Assembly (NCBI RefSeq): GCF_005871185.1
Contig: NZ_SWKN01000008.1
Location: 124,001 to 188,000 of the forward strand
Reading direction: 5' to 3'
DNA: 64,000 nt
Source: Limnobacter alexandrii
Lineage (GTDB): Bacteria; Pseudomonadota; Gammaproteobacteria; Burkholderiales; Burkholderiaceae_B
A program made the translations under genes and the position numbers. The notes under the pieces were generated by a model. It was not told where the DNA came from. It was given only the letters and a program-made list of their open reading frames with translations, and did not search any database. Shown one piece after another: positions 50,142-59,467 of the stretch (the stretch's first letter is position 1; every line of letters starts with the position of its first letter).

Positions 50142-51911
50142 ATGACAGTTCAGGGCAAAACAGTATCCGCAATTGACATTGCAAGAGGCGCCTTGGGTTT
50201 TCTGCCTGACGTACCGCATATTTTACCTTCGCTGGCCAGTTTGGCATTTCTCAGACCCCATTCGCGCCGTTCGCTCGGCTTGTTGTTTCAGGAGACTGCA
50301 CGCAAACATGCGAAATCGCCGTTCCTGAAAAGCGAACAGCAATGCTGGACTTACGCGCAAGCCAATTCAATTTGCAATCAAATGGCGCGAGGCTTGCTTT
50401 CGATGGGTGTCAAGGCAGGAGATACTGTGGGCCTGCTGTCGGTCAATCGGCCCGAAACCTTGCTTGCAGTCATTGCATGTGCCAAATTGGGTGCGGTTGC
50501 AGCGCTGTTGAATATCAATCAACAAGGGGCAGTGCAGGCGCACAGTTTGAAATTGGTCAAGCCCAAAATAATTTTGGCTTGCGATCGTGGTCTGGACATT
50601 CTCAACGAACTGGAATCAGGGCACAGCGCGCTACTCAAAGGCATTGAATTGCTCTCGTTGCAAGCCAGTAGCGCTCACTTGAGAGTGAGCGATTTTCGCA
50701 GTGCCTGGTGCACACAGCCCTCTCACAACCTGGCACAAACAGCCCAAATTGTGGCAAGTTCGCCTTGTTTCTATATTTTCACCTCAGGCACCACTGGCTT
50801 GCCCAAGGCCTCGGTGATGAGTCACTACCGTTGGTTGCAAGCAGCCTCGGGCATGAGCACAGCGGTGCGTTTGTCGTCCGACGATGTTTTTTACTGTTGC
50901 TTGCCGCTTTATCACAACAATGCGCTGACGGTGTCACTTGGGGTTGTGTTGGCCTGCGGGGCCTGTTTTGCGCTGGATGAAAAATTCAGTGCCAGTCAAT
51001 TCTGGAAGCGTATTTCGCATTACAAAGCCACCGCCTTTTGTTACATCGGGGAGTTGCTGCGTTACCTGTTGAATCAGGCACCGGGCATGGACGATCAGAA
51101 CCATGAAATTCGTCTGATACTGGGCAATGGCTTGCGCCCGGAAATATGGGAAGACTTTGAAAACCGCTTCGGTATTCACCAAATTTTCGAGTTTTATGGG
51201 GCAAGCGAATCCAACCTGGGCTTCATGAATGCCTTTGGTTTGAAGGAAACAGTGGGTTTTTGCCCCATGCCCTTTGAAGTAATTGCTTGCGATGCCGATT
51301 CGGAACAAGTGCTGCGAAACGCACGCGGATTTTGTGAAACTGTGGCCCGTGGTGAAGTGGGTTTGTTGATCAGCGAGGTCACTGATCTACGACCTTTTGA
51401 TGGCTACACTGACCCAAAAGCCAATGAGGGGAAGTTGCTGCGCAACGTATTCAAACGGGGTGACTGCTGGTTCAACTCGGGCGATTTGGTACGCAGGCAA
51501 GGGTGGCAGCATATTCAGTTTGTAGACCGTTTGGGCGACACATTTCGCTGGAAAGGCGAGAACGTTGCAACGTCGGAAGTGGAAGGGGTGTTGGCAAAAC
51601 TCCCGTTTCTTGAGCATGCGGTGGTTTATGGCGTGAAGCTGGACGGGTTTGATGGCCGGGCTGGCATGGCAGCAGTGGCTGTAAAGCCTGGAGCCCAACT
51701 GGACATGAGCGCACTGGCCGCGCATGTAACCAGCCAGCTACCCGCTTATGCCGTGCCCCAGTATGTGCGGGTGCTTCAAACCGTAGAAACAACCGGCACT
51801 TTCAAATACCAAAAAGTGCAATTGAAGAAAGAAGGCATCGACCCCCAACTGGTGAATGACCCCCTGTATCGTTTCGAGGCCGCCACCCGAAGCTACACCG
51901 CTTTAGTTTGA
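50142..51911 (+). CDS. Long-chain acyl-CoA synthetase, FATP/FadD6-like
   Basis: A 589-residue AMP-forming ligase that activates fatty acids. The AMP-binding motif YIFTSGTTGLPKA is at residues 211-223; the tyrosine-acid-serine motif FYGASESN, the GDCWFNSGDL and DRLGDTFRWKGENVATSEVE segments are further on. The end TGTFKYQKVQLKKEGIDP is typical of the FATP/FadD6 (very-long-chain acyl-CoA synthetase) group rather than E. coli FadD. A hydrophobic region near the N-terminus may bind the membrane. It is divergent from the surface-antigen-like gene, and its stop overlaps the end of the convergent lipase gene by nine bases. Confidence 0.87.
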   Translation: MTVQGKTVSAIDIARGALGFLPDVPHILPSLASLAFLRPHSRRSLGLLFQETARKHAKSPFLKSEQQCWTYAQANSICNQMARGLLSMGVKAGDTVGLLSVNRPETLLAVIACAKLGAVAALLNINQQGAVQAHSLKLVKPKIILACDRGLDILNELESGHSALLKGIELLSLQASSAHLRVSDFRSAWCTQPSHNLAQTAQIVASSPCFYIFTSGTTGLPKASVMSHYRWLQAASGMSTAVRLSSDDVFYCCLPLYHNNALTVSLGVVLACGACFALDEKFSASQFWKRISHYKATAFCYIGELLRYLLNQAPGMDDQNHEIRLILGNGLRPEIWEDFENRFGIHQIFEFYGASESNLGFMNAFGLKETVGFCPMPFEVIACDADSEQVLRNARGFCETVARGEVGLLISEVTDLRPFDGYTDPKANEGKLLRNVFKRGDCWFNSGDLVRRQGWQHIQFVDRLGDTFRWKGENVATSEVEGVLAKLPFLEHAVVYGVKLDGFDGRAGMAAVAVKPGAQLDMSALAAHVTSQLPAYAVPQYVRVLQTVETTGTFKYQKVQLKKEGIDPQLVNDPLYRFEAATRSYTALV

Positions 51912-52775
51912 GGCAGTTTGTACTGTTTGGCCCTGAACCAGCTTGACGATTAAATCGAGCGTCTCGGTGTCGTACAACATGCCGCTGTGCGACACCCTTT
52001 TGCCGGGCAGCACGTCTTGAATATAAATGTTTTGGACGCCGGGCTCTTTGACAAACTGATTCTCAACGGGCAGAACCACTTTGTCGTTTTTGGTCACCAG
52101 AACACTGTATTGCACGCCCGGCATGGTGATTTGGCCTGTTTTCAGTTCGCGTAACAGTGCCGAACGAGGGTGTTGGTCTGCACAAGCCAAGCAATAATCC
52201 ACCAAATCTCGGTTGGGTGTTTTTGCAATGGATGTACCATTCACGCTGGGCGCCAAGGCCACGAAGCGATCCACATGGTCGGCGCCTTGCAACATTTTGA
52301 GATAATAAAAACCAATCAAACCGCCTTGTGAATGGCCGACCAAGGTAACTTTGTTTTGTCCCGTGGCGGTTTTCACAAATTTCACAAAATCAGCCACGCG
52401 CTGAGCAGACTCGTCTACAGGGCCGACGCCCTTGAACCAGTCGCTGGGTTCGGCTGCGCCGTAATCAATTGAATACACGCACAAGTCTTGGTTGGCCAAC
52501 GCGGGGCCCAATGCGCCGAACGAATACATGCTGGACGAAAAAGTGCCGTGAATCAGCACAACCGGGTTTTGACCGTTGGTGGGGCGACATGCCCAGTTGT
52601 TGACACCATCGGGCATGGTTTGCCCGCCGATCACCTGGCTTAAAAACGAGCTGGTCCAGTTGGACTTGGCCTGGTATTGGCCAGTCGAATTGGCTGGGCT
52701 GGTTGTGCTGCAGGCCGCCATGGTCAGCATGGTCAGGGTGGCGAGTAGCAAACGGCGAGTGAACTGCGTGGGCAT
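51903..52775 (-). CDS. Lipoprotein lipase / alpha-beta hydrolase
   Basis: A 290-residue lipase-like hydrolase. The signal peptide ends in lipobox MAAC (C22), so it is membrane-anchored. The oxyanion-hole HG appears in VVLIHGTFSSSMYSF, the nucleophile serine is S149 in LVGHSQGGLIG, and a histidine candidate lies in VSHSGMLYDTE near the end. It resembles the Lipase_2/EstA-type family acting on triacylglycerol or esters. The open frame extends far upstream of the ATG but carries no signal there. It faces the FATP-like ligase gene, so the two may work on the same lipids. Confidence 0.8.
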   Translation of the reverse strand: MPTQFTRRLLLATLTMLTMAACSTTSPANSTGQYQAKSNWTSSFLSQVIGGQTMPDGVNNWACRPTNGQNPVVLIHGTFSSSMYSFGALGPALANQDLCVYSIDYGAAEPSDWFKGVGPVDESAQRVADFVKFVKTATGQNKVTLVGHSQGGLIGFYYLKMLQGADHVDRFVALAPSVNGTSIAKTPNRDLVDYCLACADQHPRSALLRELKTGQITMPGVQYSVLVTKNDKVVLPVENQFVKEPGVQNIYIQDVLPGKRVSHSGMLYDTETLDLIVKLVQGQTVQTASN

Positions 52776-52804
52776 ACGTGTTCCCGGGTAAGCGTAGTTG
52801 TTCC

Positions 52805-53269
52805 TTAAGACCAGAATCTCAGCAAAGGGTTCTGCAATGCGCCAGCAAACAAATAGAGTGTTCCTCCAATTTCTGCCAACACCAAGGCGACCATGAAGGC
52901 TGCCACGCCCGCACGGGGCATGGGATGTTTGCCCATTTTGTGCGGCTGTCTCAACTGGTTGTCTGGCCCTTTCAAGGCGGCTTGCATCAGATAGCCGGCA
53001 ACAGCCAATGCAAAAAATGCAATCACGATTGCTACTGCGAACAAATTGCGCTCTGGATGGAATGTGCTGAAATGTGCAAGGACGGCCAAGGTGATGCATG
53101 CGAAACCGTAGAGCAGGCTAGCCCTGTGGGCGATGTCCACGTAGGGATGTGCCAACCCTTGTTCACTACGCCACATCTGCAAAAACTTCCACAATCCGCT
53201 GAAAAGCCCAACGAGCAAAAAGATACCCGCTGAAATAACGGCAAAGGCACTGGCAGAACTGATTGTCAT
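52805..53269 (-). CDS. Four-helix membrane protein of unknown function
   Basis: A 154-residue protein with four predicted transmembrane helices, near residues 9-28, 50-67, 74-95 and 120-145, and a basic loop in between (LRQPHKMGKHPMPR). I do not recognise a family. An AGGT box lies seven bases before the ATG. It is cotranscribed with the lipase gene downstream, 29 bases away. The helices have a few conserved-looking glycines but no catalytic motif. Confidence 0.7.
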   Translation of the reverse strand: MTISSASAFAVISAGIFLLVGLFSGLWKFLQMWRSEQGLAHPYVDIAHRASLLYGFACITLAVLAHFSTFHPERNLFAVAIVIAFFALAVAGYLMQAALKGPDNQLRQPHKMGKHPMPRAGVAAFMVALVLAEIGGTLYLFAGALQNPLLRFWS

Positions 53270-53391
53270 CTGGTTTACCTCTTGGGGGTAGTCGATTAAG
53301 GTGGCCCCCTTTGTGGGAAAGACTCACCCGTGTTTTTGGACTTAAATAGAGTCATCAAAACACATGTGCATTATGCACCGGGAGTATTGTC

Positions 53392-53517
53392 ATGGACGAT
53401 TTTGCAAACAAGAGCTTTGATGTGACCATGCTGGGTGAGCTGGAAACCAAACGGGAGTGGTTTGTCGGCGTTCTCGGTGCCTGTGTGTGCTACGGCCTCA
53501 TTCTTTGGTTGCTCTGA
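53392..53517 (+). CDS. 41-residue predicted single-helix membrane protein
   Basis: A short gene that starts with ATG at 53392 and ends with TGA at 53515-53517. A GGAG box sits seven bases upstream. The predicted peptide begins MDDFANKSFDVTMLGELE and has one transmembrane helix near its C-terminus (about residues 24-41), WFVGVLGACVCYGLILWLL. A perfect bidirectional terminator follows 29 bases later. No relative is known to me. The good box and the terminator favour a real gene, but no homology supports it. Confidence 0.55.
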   Translation: MDDFANKSFDVTMLGELETKREWFVGVLGACVCYGLILWLL

Positions 53518-53545
53518 TCGCCCAGTCAATAATTCACTGCAGCCA

Positions 53546-53577
53546 TAAAAAAACCCTCGAAAATTCGAGGGTTTTTT
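53546..53577. terminator. Bidirectional rho-independent terminator
   Basis: CCCTCGA / TCGAGGG (53554-53560 and 53565-53571) with a four-base loop is flanked by A and T runs. It ends the small plus-strand gene and the convergent phasin gene. Confidence 0.9.
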
Positions 53578-53615
53578 ATTTACTCAAAGCTCAGCTCCAG
53601 CTGGGCCGCGTCTTT

Positions 53616-54191
53616 TCAGACAGAAGCCTTTGGTGTAGCGGCAGCACGCTTGGCACGTGGTGCAGCTGCTTTCTTGGCAGCAGGCTTCTTGGCAGCTTTC
53701 TTTACGCTGGCTTCGCCTTTCACGCCAATTTTCTCGAACAACTGGGCAGCAATTTGCTCAGCCTGTTCAATGGCGGGCTTCAGGGTTTCGTTTTTTTTGG
53801 CTTGCTCCAGGGCGCTTGCACCCATGGTGATTGCGTTTTCAGTCAAAGACTCGGCTTGTGACAGGGCCAAGGCAGCGTAGGAAAAACCTTTGTCGATTAC
53901 AACTGGCAGTTGCTGTTCGAACAGTTCAACACCTTTCTGTGTGTAAACCTGGCTAACGCCAACTACTTTTTCCAAGCCTTGCTTGATCTCAGTGCGAGCG
54001 TTTACAACCACAGGCTTGTCAGCCAAAGGCAGCTTCTCGGCAGCGGTGAATGCGTTGCCCAAACCTTGTGACAACAGACCAAATTGAGCTTGTACCAGGC
54101 TGTTCAGAGCCTTGGCTGCAGCTTGGTGCTGGTTCTTCAGTTCAGTGTTGGTTTTGGTCAGCAGTTCAGCTGTTTTTTCAAATGCGTACAT
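53616..54191 (-). CDS. Phasin family protein with lysine/alanine-rich tail
   Basis: A 191-residue granule-associated phasin that should coat polyhydroxyalkanoate granules. The helical core, from about residue 1 to 150, opens MYAFEKTAELLTKTN and has AAEKLPLADKPVVVNARTEI. The tail after residue 160 has repeated AAKK and PAAKKAA-like units, similar to DNA-binding histone-like tails of PhaF/PhaM-type phasins. A GGAG box lies eight bases before the ATG. A TATAGT on the minus strand (54240-54245) probably serves as its -10 element. Confidence 0.87.
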   Translation of the reverse strand: MYAFEKTAELLTKTNTELKNQHQAAAKALNSLVQAQFGLLSQGLGNAFTAAEKLPLADKPVVVNARTEIKQGLEKVVGVSQVYTQKGVELFEQQLPVVIDKGFSYAALALSQAESLTENAITMGASALEQAKKNETLKPAIEQAEQIAAQLFEKIGVKGEASVKKAAKKPAAKKAAAPRAKRAAATPKASV

Positions 54192-54239
54192 CGTGAGATC
54201 TCCTTGGGTAGCGGGTAGTCAAATTTCGTGACACTTCGC

Positions 54240-54245
54240 ACTATA
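54240..54245 (-). promoter_or_regulatory. -10 box upstream of phasin
   Basis: TATAGT on the minus strand, about 49 bases before the phasin ATG. A -35 at 17 bases (TTTCAT) matches the consensus poorly. Confidence 0.4.
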
Positions 54246-54277
54246 GGGAAATCGCTTTAGCAATGAAAGGGTTTGAA

Positions 54278-54317
54278 CCTGAGGCTCTACACTAAAAATG
54301 AGTGTAAAAGCCTCAGG
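54278..54317 (-). terminator. Long hairpin after the TRAP gene
   Basis: CCTGAGGCT (54278-54286) pairs perfectly with AGCCTCAGG (54309-54317), and an inner ACACT/AGTGT pair extends the stem. On the minus strand it lies 11 bases after the stop of the TRAP gene and before the phasin gene. It has no clear T run on the minus strand, so it may be a terminator or a transcript-stabilising hairpin. Confidence 0.6.
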
Positions 54318-54328
54318 GGATTGAGTTT

Positions 54329-56518
54329 TTAGTCCATTCCGCGCGCAGGCACGATTGGCTCAGGCGCAGGTTTACCTTTAAAAAACTTATTAAGAACAAT
54401 TGCAATCAAGGCGAGTACTGCGCCAGCAATGTCAGTGTACAAGCCACCCTCGATCATGCAGAGGGCTGCCAGCAACAAGACGCCGCGTACTACCCAATTT
54501 GAGTGCGCGCCCCAGAACCAGCCCTGGATTGAAGCGGCCAGGAAGAATACGCCGATACATGCTGTGACGAAGGCGCGCAAAATGACAAACCATTCACCTT
54601 CCATGAGCAGGGCGGCATTGTAGAAGAACATGAAGGGCACGATAAAGGCAGTCAAACCGATTTTGAAAGACGTGAATGACGTAGCCATGGGGTTGGCCCC
54701 GGAAATACCTGCTGCTGCATATGAGGCCAGCGCGACGGGTGGCGTGATGGCGGAGATGACAGCGAAATAGAACACAAAGAAGTGGGCCACCAAGGGCTGA
54801 ATTCCCAGTTCAATCAGGCCGGGTGCAACCACGGATGCAGCCACCGCGTAGGCCGCAGTGGTAGGCATGCCCATGCCCAGCAAAATGGCGATACACATGG
54901 CGAAGAACAAAGCAATCAGCTGCGAGTTTTCCGCAATGTCCAGCAAAATTGAGGAGAACCGGGCACCCACGCCAGTCAAGGCGATTACCCCAACGATGAT
55001 GCCCGCACAGGCGCACACCGTGATGATTTGGATGGACATGACACCGGCCAGATCGAACGCCTTGAAAATACTTTTGGGTCCCATTTTGAAAGGTGATAGC
55101 CAACTGACTACCGCCGCTGCGGCCGTGGCCAAGGTACCAGCGCGAATCACCGAATAACCCATGAACAGGGCAACAATCAAAATGATGATGGGGATGAAAA
55201 GGTATACCTGTTTCACCATTTTGGAGAACTGGGGCAACTCATCCGAACGCATGCCACGCATACCCAGCTTGGCCGCCTCAAAATCGACCATCAGGTAAGT
55301 GGAAAGGAAGTACAACACCGCCGGAATAACAGCAGCGATTGCAATTTCCGAATAAGGAATCCCGGTGATTTCAGCCATGATAAATGCGCCTGCACCCATG
55401 ATTGGGGGCATGATTTGCCCACCAGTGGACGCAGCAGCTTCAATCGCGCCAGCGGTTTTTCCGTTGTAGCCCACTTTTTTCATGAGCGGAATGGTCAGTG
55501 AACCCGTGGCGACCACATTGCCCGCGCTGGTGCCGTTGATCATGCCCATCAGGCCTGAAGCGAATACTGCGACTTTCGCGGGGCCGCCCCGTGCGCGGCC
55601 AGCGGCGGCGAAGGCAAAATTCACGAAGTAGTCGCCTACTTTGGAGGCCTGAAGGAATGCCGCAAACACAATGAACAAAATAATGTAGGTAGAAGACACA
55701 GCGGTGGTTGCGCCCAATACACCGGCATCGGTGTAGATGTAGGAAAAGAAACGACTGAAATCAAAGCCGTCGTGGGTCAGAAAGCCTGGCAGGTAGGGGC
55801 CCACAAAGGAATACACCACGAAAATTGAGGCAATGATGACCAGGGCGCTTCCGGCGACACGGCGGGTTAGCTCCAGAATCAAGGCGAGCCCAACCATGGC
55901 AGCCCAGGCGTTGCCGGGCGAGGCGAAAGGAGTGCCTGCGCGCATGCGCAGCGCCGTGCCATCCAGGTGCACCATCAGGTACGCAGTGCTTGCAATGGTG
56001 GCCAGTACAAGCGTGCCGTCCAGCCAGTTGAAGCGGTGGCCTTCCGGGCGCAGAAACCACGAGGCCACAATGGCACCCAGTGCTGCTATGGCCAAGGGAA
56101 TGCCAAACTGGTTGACTTCCATTTCGGGTGTGATCATTTCGCCGCTGGCGATGATCTGGCTCATATCGAACACGACATAAAGCGAATAGAGGGCAGGCAG
56201 GGCCAGTAAGACAGCCAATGCTTTGATCAGCATTTGATTGCCCCGTTGAGGCTGATCAATGTTGGCTGAGGAATAGGCAATGAAGCCGATTATTAGTGCG
56301 CCTGAAACGTGCAGTATGCGAAACGCCCAGGTTTCAACCGGTGCGACGTTCAAGGAAAACACATGCCAAAACGCATAAGCGGCAGAAATGATTGAGACAA
56401 ACAGCGCCGTTTTTTGCACAAAATTGCGTTGGTTGCTCGCCATGGGCTCGTCATCGACGCCTTGGGCAATGAGGCGTTCCTCTTCTGCCTGACTGGATAT
56501 GCTGGTGGATTTGGACAT
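54329..56518 (-). CDS. TRAP transporter permease, 4TM/12TM fusion
   Basis: A 729-residue membrane protein fusing the small DctQ-type and large DctM-type TRAP permease domains. Many transmembrane helices are visible, with the family motif MINGTSAGNVVATGSLTIPLMKKVG in the centre. It belongs to the TAXI-type TRAP systems, which import organic acids such as dicarboxylates or amino acids with sodium or protons. The binding protein gene is directly upstream, separated by 104 bases that hold a hairpin. The substrate cannot be inferred. Confidence 0.92.
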   Translation of the reverse strand: MSKSTSISSQAEEERLIAQGVDDEPMASNQRNFVQKTALFVSIISAAYAFWHVFSLNVAPVETWAFRILHVSGALIIGFIAYSSANIDQPQRGNQMLIKALAVLLALPALYSLYVVFDMSQIIASGEMITPEMEVNQFGIPLAIAALGAIVASWFLRPEGHRFNWLDGTLVLATIASTAYLMVHLDGTALRMRAGTPFASPGNAWAAMVGLALILELTRRVAGSALVIIASIFVVYSFVGPYLPGFLTHDGFDFSRFFSYIYTDAGVLGATTAVSSTYIILFIVFAAFLQASKVGDYFVNFAFAAAGRARGGPAKVAVFASGLMGMINGTSAGNVVATGSLTIPLMKKVGYNGKTAGAIEAAASTGGQIMPPIMGAGAFIMAEITGIPYSEIAIAAVIPAVLYFLSTYLMVDFEAAKLGMRGMRSDELPQFSKMVKQVYLFIPIIILIVALFMGYSVIRAGTLATAAAAVVSWLSPFKMGPKSIFKAFDLAGVMSIQIITVCACAGIIVGVIALTGVGARFSSILLDIAENSQLIALFFAMCIAILLGMGMPTTAAYAVAASVVAPGLIELGIQPLVAHFFVFYFAVISAITPPVALASYAAAGISGANPMATSFTSFKIGLTAFIVPFMFFYNAALLMEGEWFVILRAFVTACIGVFFLAASIQGWFWGAHSNWVVRGVLLLAALCMIEGGLYTDIAGAVLALIAIVLNKFFKGKPAPEPIVPARGMD

Positions 56519-56558
56519 GATTGGACCGATTCAGAAAATTGAGAATTGAGGTTTGAGA

Positions 56559-56593
56559 AAAGCGCCGAACTCGCAAGTCGAGCTCAGCGCTTT
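56559..56593 (-). promoter_or_regulatory. Intercistronic hairpin between TAXI and TRAP genes
   Basis: AAAGCGC (56559-56565) and GCGCTTT (56587-56593) pair, with an inner CTCG/CGAG stem. On the minus strand it is followed by TTCTC. It may attenuate transcription so that the binding protein is made in excess over the permease. Confidence 0.5.
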
Positions 56594-56622
56594 CCGGTTC
56601 AGCCTTCAAGGCTGCTTGCTTT

Positions 56623-57603
56623 TTACTTGAGCTTCAGATTCGCCGGAATCTTGAAGCCTTTTTCTTCGTAGTACTTCACTGCACCTGGGTGGAAGGGGAT
56701 GAAGGTGTTCTTGTCCCAGTTTTCTGCCAGGGTAGTGCGGGCACCTTTGTGGATGTTCAACATTTTTTCGTTGTTGTCCAATACCGCCTTGGTGGCCTCA
56801 TAAACAAAGCTCTCTGGCAGGTCGCAATTGGCAATTGCGTAGTTCCACATGGAGACGGCGCGTGCGTCTTTGGTCAAGGTTTTATAAGTGTTTGCCTTGA
56901 TCGGGAACGCAGACACGGGGTAGGTGTCCATGATTTTCTTCTGTTCAGCTTCTGTGAACTCGAGAATATTGATTTTGGTTTGTACTTCCAGTTGAGTTAC
57001 CGCAGGAATGGGCACACCCGCTGCGAATGCCACCACATCGATCAGGCCATCTTGCAATTGACCGCCCAAGTCGCTCCAGCCACCGTTGCGACGCTCGAAT
57101 TTCACGCCCAGGGTTTCAAGCATTTTCGGGAAGTAGGTGTCCGAGGTGGAACCTGCTGGACCAAAACCGATTTTTGAGCCAGGAGGGATGTCCTTGATGG
57201 ATTTGATGCCACTGGAGGAAAGCACTGTGACAGAAAATGGGGTTTGGTACATGGGGAACATGGCGCAAACCTTGTTCATTTTCAAGCCGGGAGCCAGGGG
57301 GCTTTTGCCGTCCAGTGCCTCGCGGGCCGGGCCCATGGTGGTCATGCCAAACGCCAGCTTGCCGGTGTGCACCAGTGCCAGGTTCTGAGTGGGGCCACCA
57401 GTGACTTCCGCACCGCCTGTGATTCCCACAGTTTCGGCCACCAGGTTGGCCCAACCAGCACCGTAGGCATAGTATGTGCCGCCTTGTGAGGCGGTGCCTA
57501 CTGTAAAGCTTTTGGGCCATTTGGATTTGTCGGCGTAAGCTGCGCCCATGGCGAATGCTGCCAGGCTGACCGCAACGGCGGTTTTTGCCAGAATTGCTTT
57601 CAT
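56623..57603 (-). CDS. TAXI family TRAP transporter solute-binding protein
   Basis: A 326-residue periplasmic binding protein of the TAXI family. A signal peptide ending in GAAYA is followed by FTVGTASQGGTYYAYGAGWANL, the TAXI ligand-binding start. Further family segments are LVHTGKLAFGMT, PPGSKIGFGPAGSTSDTYF and the tail FHPGAVKYYEEKG. It is cotranscribed with the fused permease gene downstream. The ligand is unknown; glutamate and other carboxylates are known in the family. Confidence 0.92.
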   Translation of the reverse strand: MKAILAKTAVAVSLAAFAMGAAYADKSKWPKSFTVGTASQGGTYYAYGAGWANLVAETVGITGGAEVTGGPTQNLALVHTGKLAFGMTTMGPAREALDGKSPLAPGLKMNKVCAMFPMYQTPFSVTVLSSSGIKSIKDIPPGSKIGFGPAGSTSDTYFPKMLETLGVKFERRNGGWSDLGGQLQDGLIDVVAFAAGVPIPAVTQLEVQTKINILEFTEAEQKKIMDTYPVSAFPIKANTYKTLTKDARAVSMWNYAIANCDLPESFVYEATKAVLDNNEKMLNIHKGARTTLAENWDKNTFIPFHPGAVKYYEEKGFKIPANLKLK

Positions 57604-57860
57604 TGGTATCCCCTATGTTTTGATGAAACTTGTGCCCATTGGGTATTGGGCTTTGTGGTTGTTTTCGTTCTTTTGTTGAACGAGTCGATTGTGTAAGAAC
57701 ACCTGGGTAATGTCGTATTTATAATAAAAATGAGCAATACGGGATGTCCGCAACAGGGTTTTTGTCAGGGTATTGATTTATTGATCGATATGAAAATGAA
57801 AGGGGGTGAATTTAAGCCCCCAGGCGTGTAAAATCACGGCTTTTGCGCCAAAGGGCTGCT

Positions 57861-59462
57861 GTGTCCATTGAATCCGAAGTCAAACGTCGCCGAACGTTTG
57901 CAATTATTTCCCACCCCGATGCAGGCAAAACAACGCTGACCGAGAAGTTGTTGCTGTTCGCGGGTGCCATTCAAATTGCGGGCAGTGTGAAAGCACGCAA
58001 GGCAAGCCGCCACGCCACCTCGGACTGGATGGAGATTGAAAAGCAGCGCGGTATTTCGGTGGCCAGTTCTGTGATGCAGATGGAGTACCGAGACCAGGTC
58101 ATCAACTTGCTTGATACCCCCGGCCACCAGGACTTTTCTGAAGACACCTACCGTGTGCTGACCGCAGTGGACGCCGCCTTGATGGTGATTGATGCTGCCA
58201 ACGGCGTTGAACCCCAAACCTTGCGTTTGATCGAGGTATGCCGCGCCAGAAATACACCCATTATCACTTTTGTTAACAAGATGGACCGCGAGGTGCGTGA
58301 CCCCCTTGAACTGATGGATGAAATTGAAAGCACGTTGGGTATTCCTTGTGTGCCGTTTGCCTGGCCAGTGGGGCAGGGCAAGCTGTTCCACGGTATTTTC
58401 GATATTCGCAAAAACCACATGCGTGTGTTCACCCCGGGTGCCGACCGCCGCCGTGAAGAGGATGAAGTGGTTGATGGCGACAATCGAGAGTTGTTGCGAA
58501 GCCGTTTTGGTGCCGAGTTCAAGCAGGCTGAGCAGGAAATTGAGTTGGTGACGGGTGCTGCGCCAAGTTTCGATGCTGCGGAGTTTTTGGCGGGCAAGCA
58601 AACCCCGATGTTTTTTGGCTCTGCCGTGAACAACTTTGGTGTTCAAGAAGTGCTGGACGCCTTGGTAGACGTTGCACCACACCCAGGACCCCGCAAAGCG
58701 ATTGAGCGTGAAGTGGCCCCCACCGAGAGCAAATTCAGCGGTGTGGTGTTCAAGATTCAGGCAAATATGGATCCTTCTCACCGTGACCGCATTGCCTTTG
58801 TGCGGGTACTTTCCGGGCGGTTTGAGCATGGCATGAAGTTCAAGGTGCTGCGCACCGGAAAAGACTTCCGCCCCACCAGTGTGGTGACCTTTCTGTCTCA
58901 GCGTCGCGACCGGGTGGATGAAGCCTACGCTGGTGACATCATTGGCTTGACCACGCATGGTGGTTTGCAGTTGGGCGATTCGCTCAGTGAAGGCGAAGGC
59001 TTGCAATTCACGGGATTGCCGTTTTTTGCACCGGAATTGTTCGCATCCGTTGAACTCAAAGACCCCATGCGAAGCAAGCAGCTACAGAAAGGTTTAATGG
59101 AACTGGGCCAGGAGGGCGCCATCCAGGTGTTCAAGCCATTGCTGGGTTCAGAAATGTTGTTGGGGGCCATTGGTCAGCTTCAATTCGAGGTAGTGCAGGC
59201 GCGCTTGAAAGGTGAGTACGGGGTAGAGGTGCGCTTGGCCCCGAGCCGCTACAGTTGTGCCCGTTGGGTGACCAGTAAAAATGCCAACGACCTGCGCCGG
59301 TTTATGGATGCCAATGTGGGCCGCATGGTGACTGATGCGGCCGATACACACGCCTTTTTGGCGACCTCAAGGTTCGATCTGGATGTGATGCAGAAGCGCT
59401 GGGAAACAATTGAGTTTCACCCAATGCGTGAACACGCCGGGCTTTTGCTCGCCAATCACTAA
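57861..59462 (+). CDS. prfC: Peptide chain release factor 3
   Basis: RF3 (533 residues), a GTPase that recycles RF1 and RF2 after termination. The G1 loop is SHPDAGKTTLTEKLL, G3 is DTPGHQDFSEDTYR and G4 is NKMDRE. The switch region and the C-terminal SLSEGEGLQFTGLPFFAPE and SRYSCARWV parts are typical. The start is GTG at 57861 with AAGGG five bases upstream, giving the usual MSIESEVKRRRTFAIISH beginning; a TTG six codons upstream is an alternative. It is divergent from the TAXI gene with a 257-base spacer in which no further gene is seen. Confidence 0.97.
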   Translation: MSIESEVKRRRTFAIISHPDAGKTTLTEKLLLFAGAIQIAGSVKARKASRHATSDWMEIEKQRGISVASSVMQMEYRDQVINLLDTPGHQDFSEDTYRVLTAVDAALMVIDAANGVEPQTLRLIEVCRARNTPIITFVNKMDREVRDPLELMDEIESTLGIPCVPFAWPVGQGKLFHGIFDIRKNHMRVFTPGADRRREEDEVVDGDNRELLRSRFGAEFKQAEQEIELVTGAAPSFDAAEFLAGKQTPMFFGSAVNNFGVQEVLDALVDVAPHPGPRKAIEREVAPTESKFSGVVFKIQANMDPSHRDRIAFVRVLSGRFEHGMKFKVLRTGKDFRPTSVVTFLSQRRDRVDEAYAGDIIGLTTHGGLQLGDSLSEGEGLQFTGLPFFAPELFASVELKDPMRSKQLQKGLMELGQEGAIQVFKPLLGSEMLLGAIGQLQFEVVQARLKGEYGVEVRLAPSRYSCARWVTSKNANDLRRFMDANVGRMVTDAADTHAFLATSRFDLDVMQKRWETIEFHPMREHAGLLLANH

Positions 59463-59467
59463 GCCTC

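Noticed and set aside
57834-59006. A 390-codon minus-strand frame opposite prfC
   Set aside because: Composition rich in histidine and glutamine is typical of antisense shadow frames. prfC covers it fully.
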